Source: Sulfitobacter sp. OXR-159 (lineage in GTDB: Bacteria; Pseudomonadota; Alphaproteobacteria; Rhodobacterales; Rhodobacteraceae). From it: 64,000 bases of DNA. Position numbers and translations under genes: made by a program. The stretch is from the NCBI RefSeq assembly GCF_034377145.1, contig NZ_CP139707.1:1497001-1561000 (forward strand), read 5' to 3'. The notes beneath the pieces were generated by a model. The model made no database searches, was not told the origin of the DNA, and worked only from the letters and a program-made list of their open reading frames with translations. Shown one piece after another: positions 9,989 through 19,208 of this stretch (within the stretch, counting starts at the first letter, position 1; every line of letters starts with the position of its first letter).

Positions 9989-11170
9989 ATGCCGCGCAAG
10001 ATTTCGATACTGGGGGCGACCGGGTCCATCGGTCAAAACACGATTGACCTGATCCGCCGCGCGCCTGACGGCTATGATGTCGTGGCGCTGACCGGGGCGG
10101 GTAATATCGCGCAACTGGCGGCGGATGCGAAAGCGCTGAACGCCGAGGTGGCCGTCACCGCACGCGAAGACCTGTTGGACGATCTGCTCGATGCGCTCAG
10201 CGGCAGCGGGGTTGAGGCAGCGGCAGGGTCTGACGCGATCGCCGAGGCGGCATCGCGTCCGGCGGATTGGACGATGTCGGCGATCATCGGGGCCGCGGGG
10301 TTGGCACCGGGGCTGGCTGCCCTGCGCCAAGGCGGCACACTGGCATTGGCCAATAAGGAATCGCTGGTCTGCGCCGGGGCGCTGATCATGGGCGAAGCCG
10401 AGCGCAATGGCGCCACGATCCTGCCGGTCGACAGCGAACATTCCGCCGTTTTCCAAGCGCTGGTGGGCGAGGATATGACCGCTGTTGAGCGCGTCATCAT
10501 TACTGCCAGCGGCGGCGCGTTTCGCGATTGGCCGCTCAAAGACCTCGCCAATGCGACGCTTGACCAAGCCTCGAACCATCCCAACTGGGACATGGGGCAG
10601 CGGATCACCATCGACTCGGCTTCGATGTTTAATAAGGCGATGGAAGTCATTGAAACGCGGGAATTTTTCGGCGTCTCGCCTGAGGCTATCGAAGTGCTGG
10701 TGCATCCGCAGTCGATGATCCATGCGTTGGTGGGGTTCTGCGATGGTGGGCTGATGGCCCATGTCGGACCGCCTGACATGCGTCACGCGATTGGCTATGC
10801 GCTGCACCACCCGCAGCGGGCACCTTTGCCGGTGGAGCGGCTGGATCTCACCAAGATCGGACGGTTCGATTTTACCGCGCCCGACGACGCCCGCTGGCCC
10901 GCGCTGCGCCTCGCGCGGGAGGTCATGGCGGCGGGGGGGCTGATGGGCGCAGTCTTTAACGCGGCCAAGGAAGTGGCGCTGGATGGCTTCATCGCCGGGC
11001 AGTTGCGCTTTACAGAAATGGCCGAGATCGTCGAAGAGGTTCTGGACGCACGCGCGTCTGACGCATCTTTGGGTCGGGGCAGTGACGATATGACACTTGA
11101 TTTGGTGGGCCAAGCCGACCATCTCGCACGTAAGGCCGCGACAGCCGCAATTCATAAAAGAGCAGGATAG
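9989..11170 (+). CDS. dxr: 1-deoxy-D-xylulose 5-phosphate reductoisomerase
   Basis: Second step of the non-mevalonate isoprenoid pathway: rearranges and reduces DXP to MEP with NADPH. The N-terminal dinucleotide fold begins ILGATGSIGQNT, followed by LANKESLVCAG and the metal/substrate segment PVDSEHSAVFQ. Length 393 is standard. The spacer after cdsA is only 6 bases. It feeds the same pathway as ispDF (57819-58949) in this window. Confidence 0.97.
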   Translation: MPRKISILGATGSIGQNTIDLIRRAPDGYDVVALTGAGNIAQLAADAKALNAEVAVTAREDLLDDLLDALSGSGVEAAAGSDAIAEAASRPADWTMSAIIGAAGLAPGLAALRQGGTLALANKESLVCAGALIMGEAERNGATILPVDSEHSAVFQALVGEDMTAVERVIITASGGAFRDWPLKDLANATLDQASNHPNWDMGQRITIDSASMFNKAMEVIETREFFGVSPEAIEVLVHPQSMIHALVGFCDGGLMAHVGPPDMRHAIGYALHHPQRAPLPVERLDLTKIGRFDFTAPDDARWPALRLAREVMAAGGLMGAVFNAAKEVALDGFIAGQLRFTEMAEIVEEVLDARASDASLGRGSDDMTLDLVGQADHLARKAATAAIHKRAG

Positions 11171-11174
11171 CACG

Positions 11175-12527
11175 TTGGACATCATGGGATATTTGCCGGA
11201 GTTCGGCGGGCTGATTTGGACGATATTGGCCTTTGTCGTGGCGCTGTCGGTGATCGTGGCGATCCACGAATACGGCCATTACATCGTTGGCCGTTGGACC
11301 GGGATCAAAGCGGATGTCTTCAGTCTGGGCTTCGGCCCGGTGCTGTTTTCGCGCATCGACAAGCGCGGCACGCGCTGGCAGTTCGCGCTGCTGCCCTTTG
11401 GCGGCTATGTGAAATTCGCGGGCGATTCCAATGCGGCGTCCGGCAAGGACGAAACCGCGATGGAGGCGCTGGCAGAAGACCCCGAAGCGCTGCGCCACAC
11501 GATGCACGGCGCGCCGCTTTATGCCCGCGCGCTGACCGTGGCGGCGGGGCCGGTGTTCAACTTTACCCTGTCGATCCTCATCTTTTTCGCCGTGGCGATG
11601 ACCGCTGGCACCGCCCGCGATCCGCTCACCGTGGGAGAGCTGCGGGAGCTTCCCAACGCTGCCTATGAGTTGCAGCCGGGCGACATTCTGCGCGCGGTCG
11701 AAGGCGCGCCGGTGCCCTCGCTCGCTGCCGGTGGGGGCTATGGCGATTTCCTGACGAATTTGCCCCAAGAAGCGGTCTTGAGCTATGACATCACCCGCGA
11801 TGGGGCAGACCTGACCGTGCCCGGCCCCTATCTGATGCCGCCGCTGGTCAGCAATGTCGCGCCGCAATCGGCAGCGCAAGAGGCGGGTCTGCGCAGCGGT
11901 GACGTGATCACCGCCGTCAACGGGCAAGAGATCGTGGCCTTTGGTGAGTTGAAAGAGGTGGTCGAAGCTTCCGAAGGGGCGCCGCAGGAGCTGACCGTCT
12001 GGCGCGACGGCGAGAGCCTGCCTTTCACCCTCGTTCCCAAAGCCACGGATGAGCCGCAGCCCGATGGCAGTTTCAAGCAAAATCTGCGCATCGGCATCGT
12101 CGGCGGAATGGCCTTCGTGCCCGCAACAGATACGCCCGGCGTGGGGGAGGCGCTTAGCTCGGGCCTAGATAACACTTGGCGCATCATCACCGGGTCAATC
12201 TCGGGCCTGCGCGAGATGATCGTCGGCAATATCAGCACCTGCAACCTGAGCGGCCCGGTGGGCATCGCCCAGACTTCGGGCGCGATGGCGAGCCAAGGGG
12301 CGCAGTCCTTCATCTATTTCATCGCGGTGCTGAGCACGGCGGTCGGTCTGCTGAACCTCTTCCCAATCCCGGCCTTGGACGGCGGGCATCTGGTGTTTTA
12401 CGCCTATGAGGCCGTGACCGGCAAACCGCCCAGCGATGGCGCGCTGCGGATTTTGATGACCATGGGCATCGCCTTGGTGCTGACCTTGATGCTCTTTGCA
12501 CTTGGGAACGACTTGTTCTGCCCATAG
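11175..12527 (+). CDS. rseP: Site-2 intramembrane zinc metalloprotease
   Basis: Cleaves transmembrane substrates within the bilayer, typically anti-sigma factors or signal peptides. Taking TTG 11175 as start (AGGA seven bases upstream) gives 450 residues with HEYGH at residues 31-35, two PDZ-like periplasmic regions, and the C-terminal NLFPIPALDGGH that supplies the third zinc ligand. An ATG at 11184 is in frame but too far from the ribosome binding site; a longer frame from 11097 would run into dxr. It follows dxr by 4 bases. Confidence 0.94.
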   Translation: MDIMGYLPEFGGLIWTILAFVVALSVIVAIHEYGHYIVGRWTGIKADVFSLGFGPVLFSRIDKRGTRWQFALLPFGGYVKFAGDSNAASGKDETAMEALAEDPEALRHTMHGAPLYARALTVAAGPVFNFTLSILIFFAVAMTAGTARDPLTVGELRELPNAAYELQPGDILRAVEGAPVPSLAAGGGYGDFLTNLPQEAVLSYDITRDGADLTVPGPYLMPPLVSNVAPQSAAQEAGLRSGDVITAVNGQEIVAFGELKEVVEASEGAPQELTVWRDGESLPFTLVPKATDEPQPDGSFKQNLRIGIVGGMAFVPATDTPGVGEALSSGLDNTWRIITGSISGLREMIVGNISTCNLSGPVGIAQTSGAMASQGAQSFIYFIAVLSTAVGLLNLFPIPALDGGHLVFYAYEAVTGKPPSDGALRILMTMGIALVLTLMLFALGNDLFCP

Positions 12528-12667
12528 GGCCGGGCGGACCCCCTGAGATTGAAAGACAGCCTGCGCCTTGCCCTAACGGGCAGGGCGTAATGCCTTGAAA
12601 TGGTCATAATTGAACAAAATCGTGCCGCAATCCTTGGCTATGGTCATCTTTCATCAAGAAGGAACCC

Positions 12668-12796
12668 ATGATGCACGTTTTACAAGGATCATACCGCGGC
12701 CTCAGCCTGCTTTTGGACCTTAACTGGGACCGTGCGTTCTTTGCCGCGGCCATTGCAGCGGCGCTCTCTGCCGGGGCCTTTGTCGCCTCTCTCTGA
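12668..12796 (+). CDS. Small single-span membrane protein, function unknown
   Basis: A 42-residue ORF between rseP and bamA, preceded by AAGAAGGA at good spacing. There are two adjacent ATGs (12668 and 12671). The N-terminal half is polar with aromatic residues (GSYRGLSLLLDLNWDR), and residues 23-42 form one Ala-rich hydrophobic helix (AFFAAAIAAALSAGAF). I recognise no family. A real ribosome binding site and clear transmembrane design support it as a gene; it resembles in size and layout the small ORF at 25945. Confidence 0.6.
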   Translation: MMHVLQGSYRGLSLLLDLNWDRAFFAAAIAAALSAGAFVASL

Positions 12797-12924
12797 ATGC
12801 TTGCGAGTGCGTGATAGAGAGCCTTATCGGGTGCTGCTGCACGATCTTGGCTCATGATGTCATTCTGGCCCAACTTGCCGCATGATATGGTATATTTTCT
12901 CGGCCGTTGCTTTTGACAAACCCC

Positions 12925-12948
12925 GTTAACCTGCGTAGTCAGGTTGAC
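12925..12948. promoter_or_regulatory. Inverted repeat upstream of bamA
   Basis: AACCTG and CAGGTT are separated by CGTAGT, with flanking GT and AC extending the dyad. It ends in a TTGACA (12944-12949) that could be a -35 element for bamA, about 30 bases before the start. This fits a repressor or activator site, but the regulator is unknown. Confidence 0.4.
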
Positions 12949-12978
12949 AACAATGTCGTAAAAAAACGGGTCGGTGTA

Positions 12979-15336
12979 ATGGGACTGAGGAACGAGGGCA
13001 GAATGCCCGTCGAGTGGGCGCAGCGCAGCAATGTTGGCAAGACCCTTCGGGGGGCATCGCTTTGTGTCATGTTGTCCGTGGCCTGGCTCGTGCCGGGCAG
13101 CCAAGCGCAGGCGCAGCAATATCAGTTCAACACGGTCGTCATCGACGGCAACGAGCGGATCGGCGACAGCGCGATTCTGCGCCGGGCCGGTATCGGGCGC
13201 GGGCAGGCGGTGTCGGGCGGTCAGTTGAACGACGCCTATCAGAACCTGCAAAACTCGGGCCTGTTCGAATCCGTCTCTCTTGAGCCGCAGGGCAACACGC
13301 TGGTCATCACGGTGGTGGAACTGCCGACGCTGAACCGCGTCAGCTTTGAGGGCAACCGCCGCATCAAGGATGAGATGCTGGCCGAACTCATCGGCTCGAC
13401 CGAGCGTCGGGTGTTCAATCCCAGCCAAGCCGAGCAAGACGCCGCCGCCATCGCCGAGGCCTATAGTAACGAAGGCCGTCTGTCGGCCCGCGTGCAGCCC
13501 CGCATCATCCGCCGCGATCAAAATCGCGTCGATCTGGTGTTCGAAATTTTCGAAGGCGACAACGTCGAGATCGAGCGTCTGAGCTTTGTCGGCAACCGGG
13601 TCTATTCCGACCGGCGTCTGCGCCGCGTGCTGGACACCAAACAGGCGGGTCTGTTCCGCCGTTTTGTCAAACGTGACACCTATGTCGAAGGCCGGGTCGA
13701 GGCCGATAAGCAGATGCTGCGGGATTTCTACCTCTCGCGCGGCTATGTCGACATGCGTACCGAGGCGGTCAACGCCGAGCTGACCGAAGAACGCGATGGC
13801 GTCTTCGTGGCCTATAACATCACCGAGGGGCAGCAGTTCCGTTTCGGCAACGTGTCGGTCGAATCCGAAGTGCCCGGTCTGAACGCCGCCGTGTACCGTG
13901 ACCTGCTCAAAATCCGCCCCGGCGTGATCTACTCGCCCACTCTGATCGAGAATGACATCGCCCGGATCGAGCGCCAAGCGATCCGCGATGGTGTCGATTT
14001 CCTGCGCGTCGAGCCGGTGATCGACCGCAACGACCGTGACCTGTCGCTCAACGTGACCTACAAGTTGTCCCGTGGCGAGCGTATTTTTGTTGAGCGGATC
14101 GACATTGAAGGCAACACCACCACGCTTGACCGGGTGATCCGCCGCGAGTTCGACAGCGTGGAGGGTGACCCGTTCAACCCGCGCGAAATTCGCCAAGCGG
14201 CAGAACGTATCCGGGCGCTGCAGTATTTTGAGACGGCAGAGGTCAACGCCCGCCAAGGCTCCAGCCCCGAGCAGGTCGTGATTGACGTGGATGTGGAAGA
14301 AAAGCCCACCGGCTCGCTGAACTTTGGCGGCTCCTTCTCGAATAACGACGGTTTCGGAGTGGCAGTCAGCTTTCAGGAGGAAAACTTCCTCGGGCGCGGC
14401 CAACGGCTGAACCTGTCGATCTCCACCGCCGAAGATGCCACGCGCTATGGCGTGACCTTTGTCGAGCCGCGCTTTTTGGGGCGTGACGTGGCGCTTGGTC
14501 TCAAGCTTGATTATGCGGAAACCAATTCGTCTTACACCAGCTATGACACCGAACGTCTGGTGTTCCAGCCCAGCCTGACTTTCCCGGTCAGCGAGAATGG
14601 CCGTCTGTCGACGCGCTATACCCTCGAAGGGATCGAGATGCTGGAGCGTGATGATGAGGATAACAGCGCCACCATCGCGAATGAAATCGCGGAGGGCGCG
14701 TTGTTCTCTTCCTCCCTCGGCTACACCTACACCTATGACACCCGCCGCACCGGGCTGGACCCGACACAGGGCATCCTGTTCGAGTTCGGGCAGGACTTTG
14801 CCGGGCTTGGTGGGGATAACGAGTTTATCAAGACGACAGCCAAGATCGCGGGCGAAAAGCGCATCTTTAACGAGGAAGTGACCCTGCGCGCCACGCTTGA
14901 GGGCGGTGCGCTGGCATGGAATGGCGGCACCAACCGCGCGGTTGACCGCTTCATCCTTGGCCCGTCGATCATGCGCGGCTTTGAGCCGGGCGGCATCGGT
15001 CCGCGCGATCAGAGCAACGGTGTGGACGACGCACTTGGCGGCAACCTCTTTGCCGTGGCCCGTTTCGAGGCGGAGTTCCCGTTGGGTCTGCCCGAGGAAT
15101 ATGGCATCTCTGGTGGTGTCTTCTATGACGTGGGCAACCTGTGGGATCTGAGCGATGTCGACACCACGGGCGGCACCATCGTCGGCGAAGGCGGTTCTTT
15201 CCGCCATGTGATCGGCTTCTCGGTCTTCTGGGACACGCCGCTTGGCCCGCTTCAGTTCAACGTCTCCGACGCACTGAAGAAAGAGAGCTTTGACAAAGAG
15301 CAAAGCTTTGAGGTCACGCTGCGGACCACGTTCTAA
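12979..15336 (+). CDS. bamA: Outer membrane protein assembly factor BamA
   Basis: Central subunit of the BAM complex that folds beta-barrel proteins into the outer membrane. A signal peptide (hydrophobic core near LCVMLSVAWLV, cleavage after QAQA) is followed by repeated POTRA domains to about residue 420 and a C-terminal 16-strand barrel. The conserved loop motif MRGFEPGG and the terminal Phe of LRTTF are present. The product is about 785 residues. ATG 12979 is used; ATG 13003 with GAGGG upstream is an alternative that keeps the signal peptide. It is followed directly by an OmpH/Skp gene, the usual partner. Confidence 0.95.
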   Translation: MGLRNEGRMPVEWAQRSNVGKTLRGASLCVMLSVAWLVPGSQAQAQQYQFNTVVIDGNERIGDSAILRRAGIGRGQAVSGGQLNDAYQNLQNSGLFESVSLEPQGNTLVITVVELPTLNRVSFEGNRRIKDEMLAELIGSTERRVFNPSQAEQDAAAIAEAYSNEGRLSARVQPRIIRRDQNRVDLVFEIFEGDNVEIERLSFVGNRVYSDRRLRRVLDTKQAGLFRRFVKRDTYVEGRVEADKQMLRDFYLSRGYVDMRTEAVNAELTEERDGVFVAYNITEGQQFRFGNVSVESEVPGLNAAVYRDLLKIRPGVIYSPTLIENDIARIERQAIRDGVDFLRVEPVIDRNDRDLSLNVTYKLSRGERIFVERIDIEGNTTTLDRVIRREFDSVEGDPFNPREIRQAAERIRALQYFETAEVNARQGSSPEQVVIDVDVEEKPTGSLNFGGSFSNNDGFGVAVSFQEENFLGRGQRLNLSISTAEDATRYGVTFVEPRFLGRDVALGLKLDYAETNSSYTSYDTERLVFQPSLTFPVSENGRLSTRYTLEGIEMLERDDEDNSATIANEIAEGALFSSSLGYTYTYDTRRTGLDPTQGILFEFGQDFAGLGGDNEFIKTTAKIAGEKRIFNEEVTLRATLEGGALAWNGGTNRAVDRFILGPSIMRGFEPGGIGPRDQSNGVDDALGGNLFAVARFEAEFPLGLPEEYGISGGVFYDVGNLWDLSDVDTTGGTIVGEGGSFRHVIGFSVFWDTPLGPLQFNVSDALKKESFDKEQSFEVTLRTTF

Positions 15337-15340
15337 GCCC

Positions 15341-15925
15341 ATGCGCCGCGCTCTCATCCCCTTGGTGATGATGCTGGCCGGGGTCACCCCCGGCCTCGCG
15401 CAGCAGGCCCCCGTGGCAGAGCCGCAAACAAACACGCCAGCCCCCGCGCGGGGCGGTGTGATCAGCCCCGTGCTGACCATCGATTCTGAGCGCCTGTTCC
15501 ACGACAGTGCCTTTGGCCAGCGCGTCACCCGCGAGATCGAAGTCGAGAGTGAGCAGCTGGCCACCGAAAACCGCGAGATTGAAGCGGCACTAGAGGCGGA
15601 AGAACGCGACCTCACCGAAAAACGGTCGCAGATGAAGCCCGCTCAGTTCCGGTTGCTGGCCGATGCCTTTGACGAGAAGGTCCAGCGGACCCGGGCAGAG
15701 CAGGCGGCGAAAAACCGGGCGCTGAGCGAGGCGTTGGATCTTAAGCGGGAGCGGTTCCTGTCTGCCGCGGCCCCGGTGCTTGAGCAGTTGATGCGCAATT
15801 CCGATGCGGCGGTCATTCTTGAGCGGCGGCGGGTCTTTGTTTCTTCCTCGGTGATTGAGGTCACGGATGAGGCGATTGCCCTGCTGGATGAGGCGATCGG
15901 AACCGGGCTGACCGACGCCGACTGA
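15341..15925 (+). CDS. OmpH/Skp-family periplasmic chaperone
   Basis: Probable periplasmic holdase that carries unfolded outer membrane proteins to BamA. The 194-residue product starts with a signal peptide (MRRALIPLVMMLAGVTPGLAQQ). The mature part begins with a beta strand (VLTIDSERLF) and continues as a long charged coiled coil between about residues 60 and 145, as in Skp. It starts four bases after the bamA stop; an in-frame upstream start at 15290 would lie inside bamA and was rejected. Confidence 0.88.
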   Translation: MRRALIPLVMMLAGVTPGLAQQAPVAEPQTNTPAPARGGVISPVLTIDSERLFHDSAFGQRVTREIEVESEQLATENREIEAALEAEERDLTEKRSQMKPAQFRLLADAFDEKVQRTRAEQAAKNRALSEALDLKRERFLSAAAPVLEQLMRNSDAAVILERRRVFVSSSVIEVTDEAIALLDEAIGTGLTDAD

Positions 15926-16007
15926 TCCGCGCGTTCCGCGGGGATGCTTGCCCCCAGCCGCCTGAATTGGTAGCCATTCAGCAACCTTCTGTTACAAAGG
16001 ACAGTCC

Positions 16008-16478
16008 ATGACCGAAGAGCTGCTGCGCGCCGATATCCAGTTGATCCAGCGCATCCTGCCGCACCGCTATCCCTTTTTGCTGGTCGACAAGGTCGAAGAG
16101 ATCAAGGGCACCGAGAGTGCTGTCGGCTACAAGAACGTCACCATGAACGAGCCGCATTTCCAGGGCCATTTCCCCGGCACGCCGATCATGCCGGGCGTCA
16201 CCATTGTTGAAGCGATGGCCCAGACAGCAGGCGTGATGGTGGGCACCGCCCTTGGCATGCAGGACCGCGATATGCTGATCTATTTCATGTCGATCGACAA
16301 ATGTAAGTTCCGCCGCAAGGTTGGCCCCGGCGATGTGCTGCGGATGGATCTCACGACCCTGCGCGGCAAGCCGGGTGCGAAAATCTGGAAATTCGGCGGT
16401 GTTGCCACGGTCGAGGGCGAAATGGCCGCCGAGGCCGAATTCATGGCGATGTTAGACCTGCCACAGGACGCAGCATGA
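16008..16478 (+). CDS. fabZ: 3-hydroxyacyl-[acyl-carrier-protein] dehydratase
   Basis: Dehydrates 3-hydroxyacyl-ACP in fatty acid elongation and balances flux against LpxA, which uses the same 3-hydroxyacyl-ACP pool. Hot-dog fold with catalytic His54 in [12 protein letters not shown] and Glu68 in VEAMAQ. Length 156 is typical. Its stop overlaps the lpxA start by four bases (ATGA), which indicates translational coupling. Confidence 0.97.
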   Translation: MTEELLRADIQLIQRILPHRYPFLLVDKVEEIKGTESAVGYKNVTMNEPHFQGHFPGTPIMPGVTIVEAMAQTAGVMVGTALGMQDRDMLIYFMSIDKCKFRRKVGPGDVLRMDLTTLRGKPGAKIWKFGGVATVEGEMAAEAEFMAMLDLPQDAA

Positions 16479-17257
16479 GCAATATCCACCCCAGTGCCGT
16501 GATCGAAGAGGGCGCGCAGATCGACCCTTCGGCGCGCGTCGGCCCCTTTTGCGTCGTCGGGCCTGAGGTCGTGCTGAAGGCGGATGTGGAGTTAAAATCC
16601 CATGTCGTCGTCACCGGCCAGACCGAGGTGGGCGCAGGCACGGTGATCTTTCCCTTCGCCGTGATCGGTGAGATTCCGCAGGATTTGAAGTTCAAGGGCG
16701 AAGCCAGCCGTCTGGTCATAGGCGAACGCAACCGCATCCGCGAACATGTCACGATGAACTGCGGCACCGAAGGCGGTGGCGGGGTGACGCGCGTGGGCGA
16801 CGACGGGCTGTTCATGGCGGGCTGTCACATTGCCCATGACGCCATCGTGGGCAACCGGGTGATCGTGGTGAACAACGCCGCCGTGGCGGGGCATTGCGTG
16901 CTCGAAGATGACGTGATCATTGGCGGGCTTTCGGGCATCCATCAGTGGGTCCGCATCGGCCAAGGCGCGATCATTGGCGCAGTGACCATGGTGACCAATG
17001 ATGTGATCCCCTACGGGCTTGTGCAAGCGCCGCGGGGTGATCTGGACGGGTTGAACCTTGTGGGGCTGAAACGCGCCGGTGTGGCACGTAGCGACATCAC
17101 GGCGCTCAGGGCCGCGTTCCAGATGTTGGCGCAGGGCGAGGGGACATTCTCGGACCGGGCGCGGCGTTTGGGGGACGAGACCCAAAGCGATTACGTCCGC
17201 CAGATCGTTGATTTCGTCATGGCCGACACGGGCCGCCATTTCTTGACGCCGAAATGA
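16475..17257 (+). CDS. lpxA: UDP-N-acetylglucosamine acyltransferase
   Basis: First step of lipid A synthesis: acylates the 3-OH of UDP-GlcNAc from 3-hydroxyacyl-ACP. The protein is built from hexapeptide repeats forming a left-handed beta helix (about residues 5-190) with the catalytic His in [11 protein letters not shown] and a C-terminal helical domain. Length 260 is normal. It overlaps fabZ and lpxI by four bases at each end. Confidence 0.97.
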   Translation: MSNIHPSAVIEEGAQIDPSARVGPFCVVGPEVVLKADVELKSHVVVTGQTEVGAGTVIFPFAVIGEIPQDLKFKGEASRLVIGERNRIREHVTMNCGTEGGGGVTRVGDDGLFMAGCHIAHDAIVGNRVIVVNNAAVAGHCVLEDDVIIGGLSGIHQWVRIGQGAIIGAVTMVTNDVIPYGLVQAPRGDLDGLNLVGLKRAGVARSDITALRAAFQMLAQGEGTFSDRARRLGDETQSDYVRQIVDFVMADTGRHFLTPK

Positions 17258-18054
17258 GCCTTGCGCTGATCGCCGGGCGCGGCGGCTTGCCCGCACGGGT
17301 GGCGGCAGCGCAGGCCGAGCCGCCGTTGGTCTGCGCCTATGAGGGCTGCGCGCCCGATGGGTTGAAGCCCGATCTGACCTTTCGGTTGGAGACCTTGGGC
17401 AGCCTTCTGGCGCATCTTTTGGGCGTGGGTATTCGAGATGTGTGTCTGTGCGGGGCTATCGACCGGCCCACGCTGGACCCCGCAAAGCTCGATATCCGCA
17501 CAGCGCCCTTGGTGCCGCAGTTCAAACAGGCACTGGCAGCGGGTGATAATGGGGCGCTTGAGGTGATCAAGACGATTTTCGAAGACCATGGCCTTCGGGT
17601 GGTCGGGGCCGATGAACTGGTGCCCGACCTGCTCGCCGACAGCGGTGTACTGTCGCGCGAACTACCAGATGAACAGATGCGCCGGGATGCCGCGCGTGGT
17701 GCTGCCGTGCTCGATGGCTTGGCCACGCTCGACATCGGGCAGGCCTGCGTGATTGGGCGTGAGCAGGTCTACGGGGTCGAGACTATCGGGGGTACGGATC
17801 ATCTGCTTGCAACCCTGCCGGAGGCTATACAGGGCGCGCGCGCAGTGCTCTGCAAAGGCCCGAAAACTGGCCAAATCCGCGAGATTGACCTTCCGACCAT
17901 CGGCCCCGATACGCTGCGTGCCGCCCATGCGGCGGGGCTGGCGGGCGTGGTGGTCATGGCGGGCGGCGTGATGCTGCTGGAGCGCGACGCCTGCGCGGCG
18001 CTGGCCGATGAGCTGGGTCTGGTGCTCTGGGTCCGAGAGGGGGATGCTGCATGA
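17254..18054 (+). CDS. lpxI: UDP-2,3-diacylglucosamine pyrophosphatase, LpxI type
   Basis: Hydrolyses UDP-2,3-diacylglucosamine to lipid X, the fourth step of lipid A synthesis. The 266-residue product matches the LpxI family (DUF1009), with N-terminal LALIAGRGGLPARVA and C-terminal VVMAGGVMLLERDA. LpxI is used by alphaproteobacteria instead of the unrelated LpxH. It lies between lpxA and lpxB with four-base overlaps, which confirms the pathway role. Confidence 0.94.
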   Translation: MSLALIAGRGGLPARVAAAQAEPPLVCAYEGCAPDGLKPDLTFRLETLGSLLAHLLGVGIRDVCLCGAIDRPTLDPAKLDIRTAPLVPQFKQALAAGDNGALEVIKTIFEDHGLRVVGADELVPDLLADSGVLSRELPDEQMRRDAARGAAVLDGLATLDIGQACVIGREQVYGVETIGGTDHLLATLPEAIQGARAVLCKGPKTGQIREIDLPTIGPDTLRAAHAAGLAGVVVMAGGVMLLERDACAALADELGLVLWVREGDAA

Positions 18055-19202
18055 GGGTGTTCATTCTGGCAGGCGAGCCTTCCGGTGACCGGTTGGGCGG
18101 TGCGCTGATGGCGGGGCTGAAAGAGCTTTGCCCCGAGGTGACCTTCGACGGCATCGGCGGGCCGATGATGATGGCGCAGGGGCTGGAAAGCCGCTTTGAC
18201 ATGGACGAGCTCAGCGTCATGGGGCTGGCGGAGATCCTGCCCAAGTACCGCGCGCTGATGGCCCGGATCAATGAGACGGCACAGGCGGTGGTCGAGACGA
18301 AACCGGATGTGCTCATTACCATCGACAGCCCAGATTTTTCCCTGCGCGTGGCGCGTAAGGTGAAAGAGAAATCCGACATCAGAACAGTGCATTACGTGGC
18401 CCCGACTGTCTGGGCATGGCGCCCCGGCCGGGCCGAAAAGATGGCGCGTTCGGTTGATCATGTGCTGGCGCTGTTCCCCTTCGAGCCGCCCTATATGGAA
18501 GCGGCGGGCATGGCCTGCGATTTCGTCGGGCACCCGGTGGTGGCCGAGCCAATAGCCGATGACGCCGCCGCTGCGGCCTTCCGCGCCGAGCACCGTCTTG
18601 CCGATGCACCGCTGTTGCTGGCGTTGCCCGGCTCGCGCCGGGGCGAGGTCACCCGGCTGGCACCAGTGTTCCAGCAGGTTGTCGCGCGGCTGGTCGAGGC
18701 AGAGCCGGCCTTGCGCGTCGTGGTGCCAGCGGCGGCCCCCGTGGCGGCATTGGTCAAACAGGTGACGCGCAATTGGGCGGGCAACCCGCTGGTGCTGGAC
18801 CCGCGTGATATGGCGTCCGAAGAGTTCACCGCCACCAAACGCGCCGCCTTTCGCGCGGCGGATGTGGCGCTGGCGGCCTCGGGCACCGTGTCGCTGGAAC
18901 TGGCCGCGGTGAACACGCCAATGGTCATCGCCTATGACATGAACTGGATCAGCCGCCAGATCATCGGGCGGATGCTGCGGGTGGATACGGTAACGCTGGT
19001 CAACCTCGTCTCGGAAACCCGCGTGGTGCCGGAGTTCATCGGGGCGAACTGCCGCCCCGGACCCATCGCCGAAGGCGTCTTGCAGGTGTTGCGGGCACCG
19101 GGCGCACAAAAGGACGCGATGGCGCTGACGATGCAACGTTTGGGGCAGGGTGGCGAGGCACCGGGCCTGCGGGCCGCACGGGCGGTGCTGGCCCGGATGT
19201 AG
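18051..19202 (+). CDS. lpxB: Lipid-A-disaccharide synthase
   Basis: GT-B glycosyltransferase that joins lipid X to UDP-2,3-diacylglucosamine to give the lipid A disaccharide. It starts VFILAGEPSGDRLGGALM, has APTVWAWRPGRAEKM in the middle and AASGTVSLELAAVNTPMV near residue 280. Length 383 is standard. It is the last gene of the plus-strand envelope cluster and converges on mnmA with only six bases between stops. Confidence 0.96.
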   Translation: MRVFILAGEPSGDRLGGALMAGLKELCPEVTFDGIGGPMMMAQGLESRFDMDELSVMGLAEILPKYRALMARINETAQAVVETKPDVLITIDSPDFSLRVARKVKEKSDIRTVHYVAPTVWAWRPGRAEKMARSVDHVLALFPFEPPYMEAAGMACDFVGHPVVAEPIADDAAAAAFRAEHRLADAPLLLALPGSRRGEVTRLAPVFQQVVARLVEAEPALRVVVPAAAPVAALVKQVTRNWAGNPLVLDPRDMASEEFTATKRAAFRAADVALAASGTVSLELAAVNTPMVIAYDMNWISRQIIGRMLRVDTVTLVNLVSETRVVPEFIGANCRPGPIAEGVLQVLRAPGAQKDAMALTMQRLGQGGEAPGLRAARAVLARM

Positions 19203-19208
19203 ACGGGA

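Noticed and set aside
9482..11185. Minus-strand frame of 567 codons opposite cdsA and dxr
   Set aside because: No ribosome binding site or domain; fully overlaps two certain genes.
12604..15615. Minus-strand open frame of about 1000 codons opposite bamA
   Set aside because: It lies antisense to bamA, ompH and the small ORF, has a low-complexity Arg/His/Ala-rich translation and no recognisable domain; high G+C produces such shadow frames.
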